A stretch of 64,000 nt of DNA from Alphaproteobacteria bacterium (lineage in GTDB: Bacteria; Pseudomonadota; Alphaproteobacteria; Rs-D84): assembly GCA_017937735.1 (NCBI GenBank), contig JAGBCZ010000027.1:11275-75274 (forward strand), in the 5' to 3' direction. Below are positions 55,364-64,000 of the stretch, piece by piece. Position 1 is the first letter of the stretch; every line of letters begins with the position of its first letter. Below the pieces are notes generated by a model, which was not told the DNA's origin, did no database searches, and worked only from the letters and a program-made list of their open reading frames with translations. Both the position numbers and the translations under genes were made by a program.

Positions 55364-55918
55364 ATGAGAAAAATTTTATGTGTTTTGTTGACTTGTGTTA
55401 TATCTGTGGCAAATGCAGATGAAAATCCGTTCTTTAATGGATATGAAAATCAGATTGTATTTAATCTGGGAACAGGTACAAATCACGGTTTCTTGATTTC
55501 TCCACCAACAGAATTTGTGCCGTTTGCAATGGCGCAGATTCAATATTCTCAGCCTGCAACGTTTTTTAGATTGCCTGCACGAATGTCGCTGAACGTGTTT
55601 CAAACAATTGGATATGGCAAGCGATATGGTTGGGATTGGCGTGATTTTACAATACCAATTGCAATGGTATCAGGTGATGTTAGTTTGGTGAAATGGGATG
55701 ATTGGAACTTCTTTATGGGGTTTGGGGCAGGGTTCCAGGCACAACAAAATGATAGAATTGGTTCAAAGTTTATTTTTGGATTTAAGGTTGGTGGTGCGTA
55801 CAGAATTTCAGACTGTTCGTCTGTTGAATTATTTATGCAACATATGTCAAATGGTAATACAGCCCCAGAAAACAATTCGTATGCGTTTTATGGTGTCGGG
55901 TTTGCGTATAATTTTTAA
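55364..55918 (+). CDS. PagL-like lipid A 3-O-deacylase (acyloxyacyl hydrolase family)
   Basis: 184 residues from ATG 55364. Signal peptide (1-18, ending VANA), beta-barrel pattern, and the PagL signature near the C-terminus: MQHMSNGNTAPENNSYAFYG, containing the His and Ser of the H-x-S-N motif and a candidate Glu, then a terminal FAYNF. PagL removes the 3-position acyl chain of lipid A in the outer membrane. The presence of lpxC and lpxK makes this coherent. Length fits PagL (about 170-185). Confidence 0.8.
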   Translation: MRKILCVLLTCVISVANADENPFFNGYENQIVFNLGTGTNHGFLISPPTEFVPFAMAQIQYSQPATFFRLPARMSLNVFQTIGYGKRYGWDWRDFTIPIAMVSGDVSLVKWDDWNFFMGFGAGFQAQQNDRIGSKFIFGFKVGGAYRISDCSSVELFMQHMSNGNTAPENNSYAFYGVGFAYNF

Positions 55919-55974
55919 AGCAAAATTATCCTTGATTTTTGATATGCTGTCCGTATAATTGGAACAGTTTTATT

Positions 55975-56048
55975 GCCCTAATAGTCTAGTGGTAAAACAC
56001 GTCCTTGGTAAGGACGAGTCGCAAGTCCGATTCTTGCTTAGGGCACCA
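55975..56048 (+). tRNA. tRNA-Thr (GGT)
   Basis: 74 nt including CCA. Acceptor GCCCTAA/TTAGGGC, anticodon arm CGTCC-TTGGTAA-GGACG (anticodon GGT), T-arm GCAAG-TCCGATT-CTTGC with C at position 55. The D-stem GTCT/AAAC contains a C-A mismatch. Promoter TTGATT (55932), 16 bp, TATAAT (55954-55959). No terminator follows: the aspS leader begins immediately, so the tRNA is probably cut out of a common transcript. Confidence 0.88.
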
Positions 56049-56227
56049 CATTATTTATCATGTTGATGTGACTGACAACCACGGAGTGATAATGATGTAA
56101 TAAAAGTTATAAATCAGGGTGGCACCGCGCAGCCAAAAATTCAGACTTGCGCCCCTGAAATTTAATAACAATATTGGGTGCCGAAATCTTAAATTTTTCT
56201 GTGCCCGAAGCAAAAAAAGGGACCAAA
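56049..56227 (+). promoter_or_regulatory. T-box-like leader of aspS
   Basis: Contains the exact T-box core AGGGTGGCACCGCG (56116-56129). It folds as the canonical antiterminator/antisequestrator: TCAGGG (56114-56119) with CCCTGA (56153-56158), a 7-base bulge TGGCACC, then GCGC (56127-56130) with GCGC (56149-56152). The bulge TGGC would pair with the GCCA end of tRNA-Asp (discriminator G). Upstream, TTATT..ATCAT pairs with ATGAT..TAATAA as a short stem I holding two GAC triplets, the Asp codon. No U-tract follows; CCCT may instead cover the AAGGGA ribosome-binding site, suggesting control of translation. Confidence 0.72.
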
Positions 56228-57982
56228 ATGTTATCGTTAAAATCAAAATATAGAACACATACATGTGGTGAATTAAACGCATCAAATGTTGGCGAAACAG
56301 TTGTTCTGTCTGGTTGGGTTCATCGTAAGCGTGACCACGGGGCGTTGTTGTTTGTTGACTTGCGTGATAATTATGGAATTACACAGGTGGTATTTGATGG
56401 TGGGGATGAAAAACTGGAAAAAGTTCGCCCAGAATCTGTTATCAAAATCACTGGTACTGTTGTTGCACGTGATGGGGCGGCTGTGAACGACAAAATCCCA
56501 ACTGGCGCAATTGAAATTCAAGCACAAAACTTTGAAGTATTAACAAATGCAGATGTATTGCCTTTCCAAGTATTTGGTGACGATGACAGCGTGTCTGAAG
56601 ATTTGCGATTAAAATACAGATATATTGATTTGCGCCGTGAATCACTGCATAAAAATATTTTAATGCGTAATCGTGTTGTGAAATTTATGCGTGATAAAAT
56701 GTGGGAAATGGGTTTTTCAGAATTCCAAACACCTATTTTGACAGCGTCCAGTCCAGAAGGCGCACGTGACTTTATTGTGCCAAGCCGTAATCATCATGGT
56801 ATGTTCTATGCGTTGCCACAGGCACCACAACAATTTAAACAGTTATTGCAGGTTTCTGGTTTTGACAGATACTTCCAAATTGCACCATGTTTTCGTGATG
56901 AAGATTTGCGTGCAGACAGATTGCTGGAATTCTATCAATTAGATATCGAAATGTCTTTTGTTGATTTGCCTGATATTCAGGCGGTCGGTGATGTCTTGAT
57001 GCCGGAAATGATACGTGAATTCGTTCCAGATGCAATCATTGCAGAAGATATTCCACATATCTCATTTGACGAGGCAATGTTGAAATATGGTTCAGATAAA
57101 CCTGATTTGCGTAATCCAATTATTATCAGTGATGTAACAGATGTATTCCGTGGGTCTGATTTTGGAATCTTTGCAAATGCAATTGAAAATGGCGCAGTTG
57201 TTCGTGCGATTCCTGCACCAAATTCCGCAGATAAACCACGTTCTTGGTTTGATAAACTGGGCGATTATGCGGTGAAGGAATTGGGACTTGGTGGACTGGG
57301 ATACATTGTGTTCGCAGATGAAGCCAAGGGGCCTGTTGCCAAGAAATTAGATGCAGACAGAATTGCAAAATTGCATGAAATTGCAGGTGATAACGCATCT
57401 TTGTTCTTTGTGTGTGATATGGTAGAACCTGCATCCAAGGCGGCTGGTAAATTGCGTATTAAATTAGGCGAAGATTTAAATCTGATTAACCCAAAAGAAT
57501 TCCGCCTGTGTTGGGTTGAAGATTTCCCAATGTATGAACTAAATGAAGAAACAGGTAATGTTGATTTCGGTCATAATCCATTTAGTTTACCAAAAGGTGA
57601 ATTAGATGGTGATCCACTGAAAATAAAAGCAAACCAATTTGATATGGTGTTAAATGGTGCTGAAATTTGCAGTGGTGGATTGCGTAACTATAACCCTGAT
57701 ACAATGATAAAGGCGTTTGCAATCGCTGGATATGGCGAAGATGTCGTAAAGCAAAAGTTTGGTGGTATGTATGCGGCGTTCCAATATGGCGCACCACCAC
57801 ATGGCGGTTGTGCGTTTGGTATTGATAGATTGGTTCAGATTATTTTAGGCGAACCAAATCTGCGTGGTGTTGTTGCATTCCCAACAAATCAACGTGGACA
57901 GGACTTGATGTTGGGGGCACCAACTAATGTTACTGAACAACAACTGCGTGATGTTCATATTCAGGTAAGAAAAAAGAACTAA
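56228..57982 (+). CDS. aspS: aspartyl-tRNA synthetase
   Basis: 584 residues from ATG 56228 after AAAGGGACC. N-terminal OB fold ([20 protein letters not shown]), class II catalytic domain with [24 protein letters not shown] segment (near 165), [10 protein letters not shown], a bacterial GAD insertion (near 280-400), and motif 3 [17 protein letters not shown]. It charges tRNA-Asp. Its leader is a T-box-like element and tRNA-Thr lies upstream in the same transcript. Confidence 0.97.
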   Translation: MLSLKSKYRTHTCGELNASNVGETVVLSGWVHRKRDHGALLFVDLRDNYGITQVVFDGGDEKLEKVRPESVIKITGTVVARDGAAVNDKIPTGAIEIQAQNFEVLTNADVLPFQVFGDDDSVSEDLRLKYRYIDLRRESLHKNILMRNRVVKFMRDKMWEMGFSEFQTPILTASSPEGARDFIVPSRNHHGMFYALPQAPQQFKQLLQVSGFDRYFQIAPCFRDEDLRADRLLEFYQLDIEMSFVDLPDIQAVGDVLMPEMIREFVPDAIIAEDIPHISFDEAMLKYGSDKPDLRNPIIISDVTDVFRGSDFGIFANAIENGAVVRAIPAPNSADKPRSWFDKLGDYAVKELGLGGLGYIVFADEAKGPVAKKLDADRIAKLHEIAGDNASLFFVCDMVEPASKAAGKLRIKLGEDLNLINPKEFRLCWVEDFPMYELNEETGNVDFGHNPFSLPKGELDGDPLKIKANQFDMVLNGAEICSGGLRNYNPDTMIKAFAIAGYGEDVVKQKFGGMYAAFQYGAPPHGGCAFGIDRLVQIILGEPNLRGVVAFPTNQRGQDLMLGAPTNVTEQQLRDVHIQVRKKN

Positions 57983-57990
57983 AAAAAACA

Positions 57991-58016
57991 AATCCCCCAA
58001 TTTGGGGGATTTTATT
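57991..58016 (+). terminator. aspS terminator
   Basis: AATCCCCC-AATTT-GGGGGATT followed by TTATTT. Confidence 0.85.
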
Positions 58017-58093
58017 TAAGAAATCATACCTGTTGGTTTTTTGTGTTTTATAAATATAATTCGTGCCGGTAAATAATAACAAGAGAGATTATT

Positions 58094-58444
58094 ATGCACG
58101 ATTGTATAAATACACTGTCACATAATTTGAATTTAAGTTCGTATCAAGAAAATAAAATTAAAACACACTGTGATAGATATAATATGTCACGTTTGGAAAA
58201 ACGTGGTGGATTATTATATGCACCATATGTTGTGCATGGTTTTTGGGGGCGTGTGTCACGTGTGTTCTTTGGTGTGCAGGCTGATTTAATTGGACAAAAT
58301 AAAACACTGTTACAGGCACAAAGAAATATTAAATTTTATGCCAATGGATTTCACTGTGTAAAAGTTGGACGTTATACATACTATGCAGATGCAAATGGCA
58401 GAATAATGTCACGGTATGAATTTAAACAAGAATTAAAACGTTAA
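58094..58444 (+). CDS. small basic hypothetical protein
   Basis: 116 residues, basic, with Gly/aromatic-rich stretches (YVVHGFWGRVSRVFFGVQAD, FHCVKVGRYTYYADANGRIM). AAGAGAGATT precedes the ATG. Its stop overlaps the convergent AsmA-like gene by 4 bp. No signal peptide or membrane helix is seen and no family is recognised. Confidence 0.6.
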   Translation: MHDCINTLSHNLNLSSYQENKIKTHCDRYNMSRLEKRGGLLYAPYVVHGFWGRVSRVFFGVQADLIGQNKTLLQAQRNIKFYANGFHCVKVGRYTYYADANGRIMSRYEFKQELKR

Positions 58445-60918
58445 AATTTATCGTGTGTTTTTACAAATGCGCGCATAAAACTAGGGTCCATATTTTGCAT
58501 AATTTCAGATAATGAATAATTGCGTGCGCCATCTGGCATTATCCCCAGTTCAATGGTCACAGGTGTTGGTGCAGTACCACGTAATGTTATGTCAAATTCC
58601 GCAGTCATTTTATTGTCTGAAATTGCCAAACCACCAACTGCATTTGTGTGACGCATTGATAATTCAATCGGACGTGTTGTTATAAAATTGCCTTGCCCGT
58701 ACGTTCCAATTATACGCATATTTTTTATTCTTGTTTCGCCACTGGTCAGTGCGCTGGCCAATGCGTATTCTGCATTTAATGTTGTTATGTTTTCAGCAGA
58801 TGCATAGAAATTATCAAACGACATACCAATTAAATATCCATCAGAAAAAGATAAGTCCATGTCACCAGATAGGTTGTAGTATATATCGTGTGCAATTTTG
58901 CCATTTGTAACAAAGTTTATTTCGCCTGTTATCATTGTGTCGCGAATATTTAGTGGCAGTTCATCAGATAATAATTTCCCGTTAATTACAAACTGATTTA
59001 ATTGGGCAAAAATTTCGTATTTTGTTTTATCTTTATCGATTGTTGCCAGTATGTTACCACGTGATGCGTCCATAATAGAAAATGTCTGGGTGGTTGGCTT
59101 TAACGAATATACAAAATTTTTATATTCATTATTTGCGTATAATAATTTATCTGCGGACAGGGATATGTTATACGGTATATCAAATAATGTTAAAATAGGA
59201 TCGTTGGTCAAGAATTCTTGTTCTGAATATCTGTCAAAAAACGATTTGTTTGTGAATTTTTCCACAGATAACATATCTGTATGTAACGTTATGTTTTTAT
59301 TAGATGCAGAACCAGAAAATTCATGGTCAAATATTTTAATTTTTAAATTTGATATTTTGTTTTTTTCATAAAATCCAGAAATTGTGTATTTGCCATCTGT
59401 GATAAAACGCAGGTCTGTGTCTGGTAACCATGATTTAAAACTGGTGCCTGATATGTCAAAATAGTTGTCGTATGTTGATAGTTGCCACTGTTTGTTGTTG
59501 GGTGTAAATGTTAATGCGTTGTTCTGCCATGTAAAGTTCCCGATTTCATTTGTCATAAATTTTGGTAAAAATGGTATGTCCAGATTTATCCATTTTAACG
59601 TCTTTTGATTTGCAAAATCGTATGTCGGGGTAATGTTTTTCTTGTTAACCTTGTATGTTCCGCCGATGTCAGAAAACCTAAATTTTATAATTCCATTGGT
59701 GCCAAGTTTATAAACCATGTCCATAAAGTGATTGGTGTTTGTTGGCATTGGTTTTTCAGATTGTACATCAATATTAAATGTGTTGTCTGTTACAGATATG
59801 CTGCCGGTCAGGTCGCCGTATGTAAATTTAGAACATTGCCAATTGTTTGGTGTGCCAGAAAATAAACACATTGCGTTTGTGTTGTTGATTGGCGCTGTAA
59901 TCATAATGTTTTTTGCGCCGTCTTTGGTAATTTGACCGCCAGAAACAACCAAATTGTCTGCAATTATATTTGTTATTTGTATAATGTTGTTTGATGCAAT
60001 AATGTCAATTTTTACATGACTGAAAGTATGGTTTAAAAATGTGATTGTACCATAAAAATCTAGATTGAAATTGGTCTTGGTTAACAGGTTTGTTGGTTTT
60101 GCCAAGAACGATAAATCAATATTTGCATCGTTTGATACCAACTGGATAGTTTTTTCGCCGTTTGGCGCAACAATGATGTTACCTGAAAAATCGTTTGCAT
60201 TTAAATTGTTAAATTCATACCCGTTGTTGCCGTCCCATTCAAAATTAGTTGATAATTTTACAGGGTGCGTAATTTTAGGTTCATCAAAACCAAACCACTC
60301 ATTTATGTTTTTGGTTTCAATTTCCAGATGTCCACGAATTGAACCGTCAGAAAAAAATTGGCCGGTTAAATCAAGTTTGTTGTTCTTGTTTTTTATGTTA
60401 AATGTATCGTTGATAAATTCAACTTCGTACTTATGATTTTGTGAACGTATTGTGCCGTGGAATTCATTGTCTGTAAAATCTGCACGTACAATATGAAATT
60501 TGCGACCAAAAAAATTTAAATCACTGTTATATATTTCGATATTATGATTAAAGAAGGCAGGGGATAATTTTGTAACATTTATATCTGCATCGTATATAAC
60601 AACCGCATCATCCAGTTTGGCATCTTTCAGATTAAAAAAACTGTGAAACGGAATTGAAAATAATATTGAGCCGATTTTTGCGTCTGGAATATCAACATCG
60701 TGTGCCACAATTGTTGCGCCACCCGCCAAACTGAAATGTATATCGCCGTTCAATTTTAGTGGTACGTTTGTTTGTGCGTGAACAGATTGTTCAACCACAG
60801 ATTTAAAACTGTTTAATGTAATAAATGGTGGTATCAGTACAGTCGCCAGCGCAATTACAGCGATTGTTGATATAATTGACCAAAAAATTCTGCGTTTATA
60901 TCTGGGTTTTAATGCCAT
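58441..60918 (-). CDS. AsmA-family protein
   Basis: 825 residues. A single N-terminal membrane helix (about 11-33) follows a basic start, then a very long beta-rich periplasmic region beginning with the AsmA-type phrase FITLNSFKSVVEQSV ... LNGDIHFSLAGGATIVAHDV. AsmA-like proteins span the periplasm and are implicated in lipid transport to, and organisation of, the outer membrane. Stand-alone gene, divergent from uvrB with a 58-bp gap. The particular paralogue type cannot be fixed. Confidence 0.8.
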   Translation of the reverse strand: MALKPRYKRRIFWSIISTIAVIALATVLIPPFITLNSFKSVVEQSVHAQTNVPLKLNGDIHFSLAGGATIVAHDVDIPDAKIGSILFSIPFHSFFNLKDAKLDDAVVIYDADINVTKLSPAFFNHNIEIYNSDLNFFGRKFHIVRADFTDNEFHGTIRSQNHKYEVEFINDTFNIKNKNNKLDLTGQFFSDGSIRGHLEIETKNINEWFGFDEPKITHPVKLSTNFEWDGNNGYEFNNLNANDFSGNIIVAPNGEKTIQLVSNDANIDLSFLAKPTNLLTKTNFNLDFYGTITFLNHTFSHVKIDIIASNNIIQITNIIADNLVVSGGQITKDGAKNIMITAPINNTNAMCLFSGTPNNWQCSKFTYGDLTGSISVTDNTFNIDVQSEKPMPTNTNHFMDMVYKLGTNGIIKFRFSDIGGTYKVNKKNITPTYDFANQKTLKWINLDIPFLPKFMTNEIGNFTWQNNALTFTPNNKQWQLSTYDNYFDISGTSFKSWLPDTDLRFITDGKYTISGFYEKNKISNLKIKIFDHEFSGSASNKNITLHTDMLSVEKFTNKSFFDRYSEQEFLTNDPILTLFDIPYNISLSADKLLYANNEYKNFVYSLKPTTQTFSIMDASRGNILATIDKDKTKYEIFAQLNQFVINGKLLSDELPLNIRDTMITGEINFVTNGKIAHDIYYNLSGDMDLSFSDGYLIGMSFDNFYASAENITTLNAEYALASALTSGETRIKNMRIIGTYGQGNFITTRPIELSMRHTNAVGGLAISDNKMTAEFDITLRGTAPTPVTIELGIMPDGARNYSLSEIMQNMDPSFMRAFVKTHDKF

Positions 60919-60976
60919 TCTCTCTTTCCTTGTAATTTGATTATAATGGATTATATTTAAGATTGTTAATAAAAAA

Positions 60977-62968
60977 ATGAAAAAAGCAGAATTTTATCTT
61001 GAAAGTGATTATAAACCTATGGGCGATCAACCGACCGCCATTGCTGAATTGGTGTCTGGCATACAAGAAGGTAAACAGTCACAAGTGTTGCTGGGGGTGA
61101 CTGGGTCGGGTAAGACGTTTACAATGGCAAATGTTATTGCAGAACTGGGGCGGCCGGCGTTAATTATGGCACCAAATAAAATATTGGCGGCACAGTTATA
61201 TACGGAAATGAAGTCGTTCTTTCCAAAAAATCACGTTGAATATTTTGTGTCTTATTATGATTATTATCAACCCGAAGCGTATATGCCAACAACAGATACG
61301 TATATTGATAAAGATGCATCTATAAATGAACAGTTGGACCGTATGCGACATAGTGCAACACGGGCAATGCTGGAAGAACGTGATGTCGTTGTTGTGTCCA
61401 GTGTTTCGTCTATATACGGTATGGGGTCGCCAGAACAATACGCAGGGATGAGGCTGGTTGTTAATGTTGGTGATTTTATTTCTGTGGCGGATGTGATGCG
61501 TGCGCTGGTCGATATTCAATATAAAAGAAATGATATGGCGCCCGCACGTGGTGAATTTCGTGTACGTGGTGATACGCTGGATGTTTTTCCATCGCATGCT
61601 GTGGACAGGGGGTGGAAGATTTCTTTCTGGGGGGACGAGGTTGAAGAAATCTGGGAATTTGATACGTTGACAGGTGCAAAATTGCAACGATTAAATCGTG
61701 TTGCAATATACCCAAATACGCATTATGCAACACCAATGCCCAGTGTGTTACAGGCGATTACACAAATTCGTGCCGACTTGGCAGAACGCTTGGATTATTT
61801 TCATCAGAATATGAAGTATGTTGAAGAGCAAAGATTGCGGGAACGTGTGAATTTTGATATCGAAATGATGGAAAGTACGGGTACATGTCGTGGCGTAGAA
61901 AATTATTCAAGATATTTATCTGGACGACTGCCAGGACAGCCGCCACCAACACTGTTTGAATATTTGCCAAAAGATGCAATTTTGTTCATTGATGAAAGCC
62001 ATGTGACTGTTCCGCAAATTGGCGCAATGAGTCGTGGTGACAGGGCAAGAAAAGAAACATTATCACAATATGGTTTCAGATTGCCTGCATGTGTTGATAA
62101 CAGACCCCTGACATTTGATGAGTGGGATAATCTGCGACCACAGACAATATTTGTTTCTGCAACACCGGCAGATTGGGAATTAAATCAATCTGGTGGGGTC
62201 GTGTCTGAACAAGTTATTAGACCAACGGGCCTGTTGGACCCAATATGTGAAGTGCGCCCAACAACGCATCAGGTTGATGATTTATTAGATACAATAAAAC
62301 AAGTTTCTGGTCGTGTCTTGGTTACAACATTAACCAAGAAAATGGCAGAACAACTAACAGATTATTTAAATGAAAATGGTGTGCGGGCAAAGTATTTGCA
62401 CAGTGATATTGAAACACTGGAACGTATCGAACTGTTGCGTGAATTACGTCTGGGCAAGTTTGATGTTCTGGTTGGAATAAACCTGTTACGTGAAGGATTA
62501 GATGTTCCAGAATGTGAAATGGTTGCAATTATGGATGCAGACAAAGAAGGTTTTTTGCGTTCAACACGTTCGCTGATTCAGACGATTGGGCGGGCTGCAC
62601 GTAATGCAAATGGTCGTGTTATATTGTATGCAGATAAAATCACAGAATCTATGCAAAGTGCGCTGGATGAAACAGCACGCAGACGTAAAATACAAATGGA
62701 TTATAATACAGAACACGGTATCGTGCCAAGGACTGTGTCCAAGGCAGTCTTTGCAGAAGTTGGGGAAAAGCAAGAAAAAACTGACAAAGGCCGTAAATTT
62801 GTTTATGATAAATCTGGTGGGCTGATGGATGCAGAATCTATCAGGGCAGAAATTAAAAATTTAACCAAAAAAATGCATGCTGCGGCTGAAGATTTAGAAT
62901 TTGAATTAGCAGCAGAAATTCGTGATAAAATTCACGGGTTGGAAGATGACTTGTTGCTGGTGGAGTAA
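60977..62968 (+). CDS. uvrB: excinuclease ABC subunit B
   Basis: 663 residues. Walker [20 protein letters not shown] (near 41-47), the beta-hairpin [12 protein letters not shown], the DEAD-like [15 protein letters not shown], helicase motifs [12 protein letters not shown] and [12 protein letters not shown], and a C-terminal UVR domain ([20 protein letters not shown]). It verifies damage and loads UvrC in nucleotide excision repair. tsaE follows 4 bases after its stop. Confidence 0.97.
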   Translation: MKKAEFYLESDYKPMGDQPTAIAELVSGIQEGKQSQVLLGVTGSGKTFTMANVIAELGRPALIMAPNKILAAQLYTEMKSFFPKNHVEYFVSYYDYYQPEAYMPTTDTYIDKDASINEQLDRMRHSATRAMLEERDVVVVSSVSSIYGMGSPEQYAGMRLVVNVGDFISVADVMRALVDIQYKRNDMAPARGEFRVRGDTLDVFPSHAVDRGWKISFWGDEVEEIWEFDTLTGAKLQRLNRVAIYPNTHYATPMPSVLQAITQIRADLAERLDYFHQNMKYVEEQRLRERVNFDIEMMESTGTCRGVENYSRYLSGRLPGQPPPTLFEYLPKDAILFIDESHVTVPQIGAMSRGDRARKETLSQYGFRLPACVDNRPLTFDEWDNLRPQTIFVSATPADWELNQSGGVVSEQVIRPTGLLDPICEVRPTTHQVDDLLDTIKQVSGRVLVTTLTKKMAEQLTDYLNENGVRAKYLHSDIETLERIELLRELRLGKFDVLVGINLLREGLDVPECEMVAIMDADKEGFLRSTRSLIQTIGRAARNANGRVILYADKITESMQSALDETARRRKIQMDYNTEHGIVPRTVSKAVFAEVGEKQEKTDKGRKFVYDKSGGLMDAESIRAEIKNLTKKMHAAAEDLEFELAAEIRDKIHGLEDDLLLVE

Positions 62969-62972
62969 AAAA

Positions 62973-63371
62973 ATGCAGGAATTTATTTTAAAAGATGTTA
63001 ATCAAATGCGTACATGGACCGCAGAATTTGCAAAAAAATTATCTGCGCCCGTGGTTGTTGCGTTGCATGGTGATTTGGGTATGGGAAAATCTGAAATTGC
63101 ACGGACTGTAATTCAAACACTGCGTGGGGCAGATACAGTCGTGCCAAGCCCGACATTTACAATTGTGCAGAATTATGATGGAATTTCTCATTTTGATTTA
63201 TATAGATTAACAGATGCGTCTGAATTGGTCGAAGTTGGTCTGCAACACGCAATGGAAAATGATATCACGTTAATAGAATGGCCAGAAATAGCATCTGATA
63301 TTTTGCCAAGTGATACAATTCATGTCTTTATATCAGAATATGATGGTGGCAGAAAAATTGTCCTAAAATAG
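62973..63371 (+). CDS. tsaE: tRNA threonylcarbamoyladenosine biosynthesis ATPase TsaE
   Basis: 132 residues from ATG 62973. P-loop ALHGDLGMGKSEIART (near 33-41), VVPSPTFTIVQNY, HFDLYRL and LIEWPEIASDILP are the TsaE signature. With TsaB, TsaC and TsaD it makes t6A37 of ANN-decoding tRNAs. Likely translated from the uvrB transcript. Confidence 0.94.
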   Translation: MQEFILKDVNQMRTWTAEFAKKLSAPVVVALHGDLGMGKSEIARTVIQTLRGADTVVPSPTFTIVQNYDGISHFDLYRLTDASELVEVGLQHAMENDITLIEWPEIASDILPSDTIHVFISEYDGGRKIVLK

Positions 63372-63379
63372 GTGCCTTA

Positions 63380-63760
63380 TTACATTGCACGCAATAAATA
63401 TCCGCGTCTGAACATACATCTGCGATATGCGCCAACTGTTTTAGATGCGGTGTTGCGTGGCACAGACATTAAACTGCGTTGGCCAACGTCACGATATTCA
63501 TTTGATTGAAATGTTACCCATAAACCGTCCCAGTCTGGCATAATTGCACTTTGATTTGGGGATATTAGTTTTGCGATACGTGAACGTGGTTGATGTGCAG
63601 GCTTGTCTATTCCAAGGCATGCCTTGTGGTCACGTACGAACTGTTCTGTGGTGACGGCCTCGTTCTCCCAGTTAAGGATAGTGGCATCATCAATACTGCC
63701 ACGATTGGCAGATGCGCATGCAGTTAAAATCAATAAAATTGGTAAAATTTTTATTCTCAT
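63380..63760 (-). CDS. small lipoprotein, unknown function
   Basis: 126 residues. Lipoprotein signal with lipobox LTAC (Cys15). The mature part is polar; two further cysteines lie at DHKACLG and YRRCMFRRGY. It is convergent with tsaE, 8 bases apart. No family is recognised. Confidence 0.65.
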   Translation of the reverse strand: MRIKILPILLILTACASANRGSIDDATILNWENEAVTTEQFVRDHKACLGIDKPAHQPRSRIAKLISPNQSAIMPDWDGLWVTFQSNEYRDVGQRSLMSVPRNTASKTVGAYRRCMFRRGYLLRAM

Positions 63761-63835
63761 GTTTTATATTATAATTTAATTGCCTTTTTGGGGCAATAGT
63801 TTTTATAATGTGAAAAAGAGAGAAAGGAATTTTAT

Positions 63836-64000
63836 ATGGCTGTATCTGTTCAACAGTTTATAAAACTGGCAAATTTTTATAACCAAACCGCAATGATTAT
63901 GTCTGCTATTTGCGTGAACAAAGGCGGAATTGCAATCGAAAACTATAATGGACGTTTTTATGCGGCGGACCTGTTGGAATATATTGTAGAATATGGCAGA
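63836..64000 (+). CDS. hypothetical protein (partial, C-terminus outside window)
   Basis: 55 codons are visible from the ATG after AGAAAGGAA: it starts MAVSVQQFIKLANFYNQTAM and continues to the right edge. TATAAT at 63804-63809 is a likely -10, and a small inverted repeat TTGCC...GGCAA (63780-63796) overlaps the -35 position, possibly an operator. No family can be named from this fragment. Confidence 0.55.
   Translation, partial: MAVSVQQFIKLANFYNQTAMIMSAICVNKGGIAIENYNGRFYAADLLEYIVEYGR

Overview
The window looks like a chromosome segment of a small, AT-rich Gram-negative bacterium, most probably an alphaproteobacterium. Supporting signs are an initiator tRNA with the C1-A72 mismatch and an AGG/CCT anticodon stem, an alphaproteobacterial-style zinc-free L36, ftsQ followed directly by ftsA, lipid A genes (lpxK, lpxC, a PagL-like deacylase), and VirB3/VirB4/VirD4 genes scattered singly. 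The placement is my inference; uncultured host- or gut-associated lineages of this class fit best. The genetic code is standard: TGA is used as stop, for example at the virB3/virB4 junction. Genes are densely packed, often overlap by 1-11 bp, and share short bidirectional GCCGG...CCGGC terminators.

Layout. 0-12 kb: the visible N-terminal part of a VirD4 coupling ATPase, RNA modification genes (rsmE, an RsuA/RluB-type synthase), a TPR membrane protein, an ABC exporter, pnp with a hairpin leader, ybaB, accBC, rnpA-yidD and mreB. 12-15 kb: a structured RNA with a small ORF, then ftsQ and an in-frame FtsA-ribulose-phosphate epimerase fusion. 15-24.8 kb: a Cys-rich exported protein, valS, an acyl-ACP thioesterase, and rpmI-rplT-pheS-pheT. 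24.9-33 kb: the elongasome set mreC-mreD-mrdA-rodA followed by topA-dnaG. 33-40 kb: ychF, a SufBD-like gene, rpmJ, virB3-virB4, exported proteins and tRNA-fMet. 40-43.4 kb: a DUF374-type acyltransferase, lpxK (broken at a poly-A run) and lpxC. 43.4-48.4 kb: three tandem hairpin repeats and a thin-pilus-like pilO-pilP-pilQ-pilR cluster. 48.5-54.8 kb: ung, an endonuclease III-like gene, gyrB, a RusA-like nuclease and a second structured RNA with a small ORF. 54.8-64 kb: a duplicated tRNA 3' end, tRNA-Met, a PagL-like gene, tRNA-Thr, aspS behind a T-box-like leader, an AsmA-like protein, uvrB and tsaE.

Most notable observations. (1) Two unlinked leaders, at about 12.26-12.42 kb and 53.28-53.45 kb, share one three-strand architecture. 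Each has a closing stem and an internal hairpin whose 5' arm is repeated exactly downstream, overlapping a terminator stem. Their sequences are unrelated but pair equivalently, and each precedes a small acidic-start ORF and takes its -35 box from the same dispersed repeat. They look like a new switch-type RNA class. (2) A T-box core with exact AGGGTGGCACCGCG lies upstream of aspS, directly after a tRNA-Thr; its bulge matches the tRNA-Asp discriminator G73. (3) An FtsA-Rpe fusion retains all visible catalytic residues. (4) Three tandem hairpins at 43.4-43.7 kb have a conserved tip and a lower stem that changes completely in one copy while staying paired. (5) A 62-bp direct repeat covers a tRNA 3' end plus terminator. 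All annotations come from reading the sequence; no database search was run.
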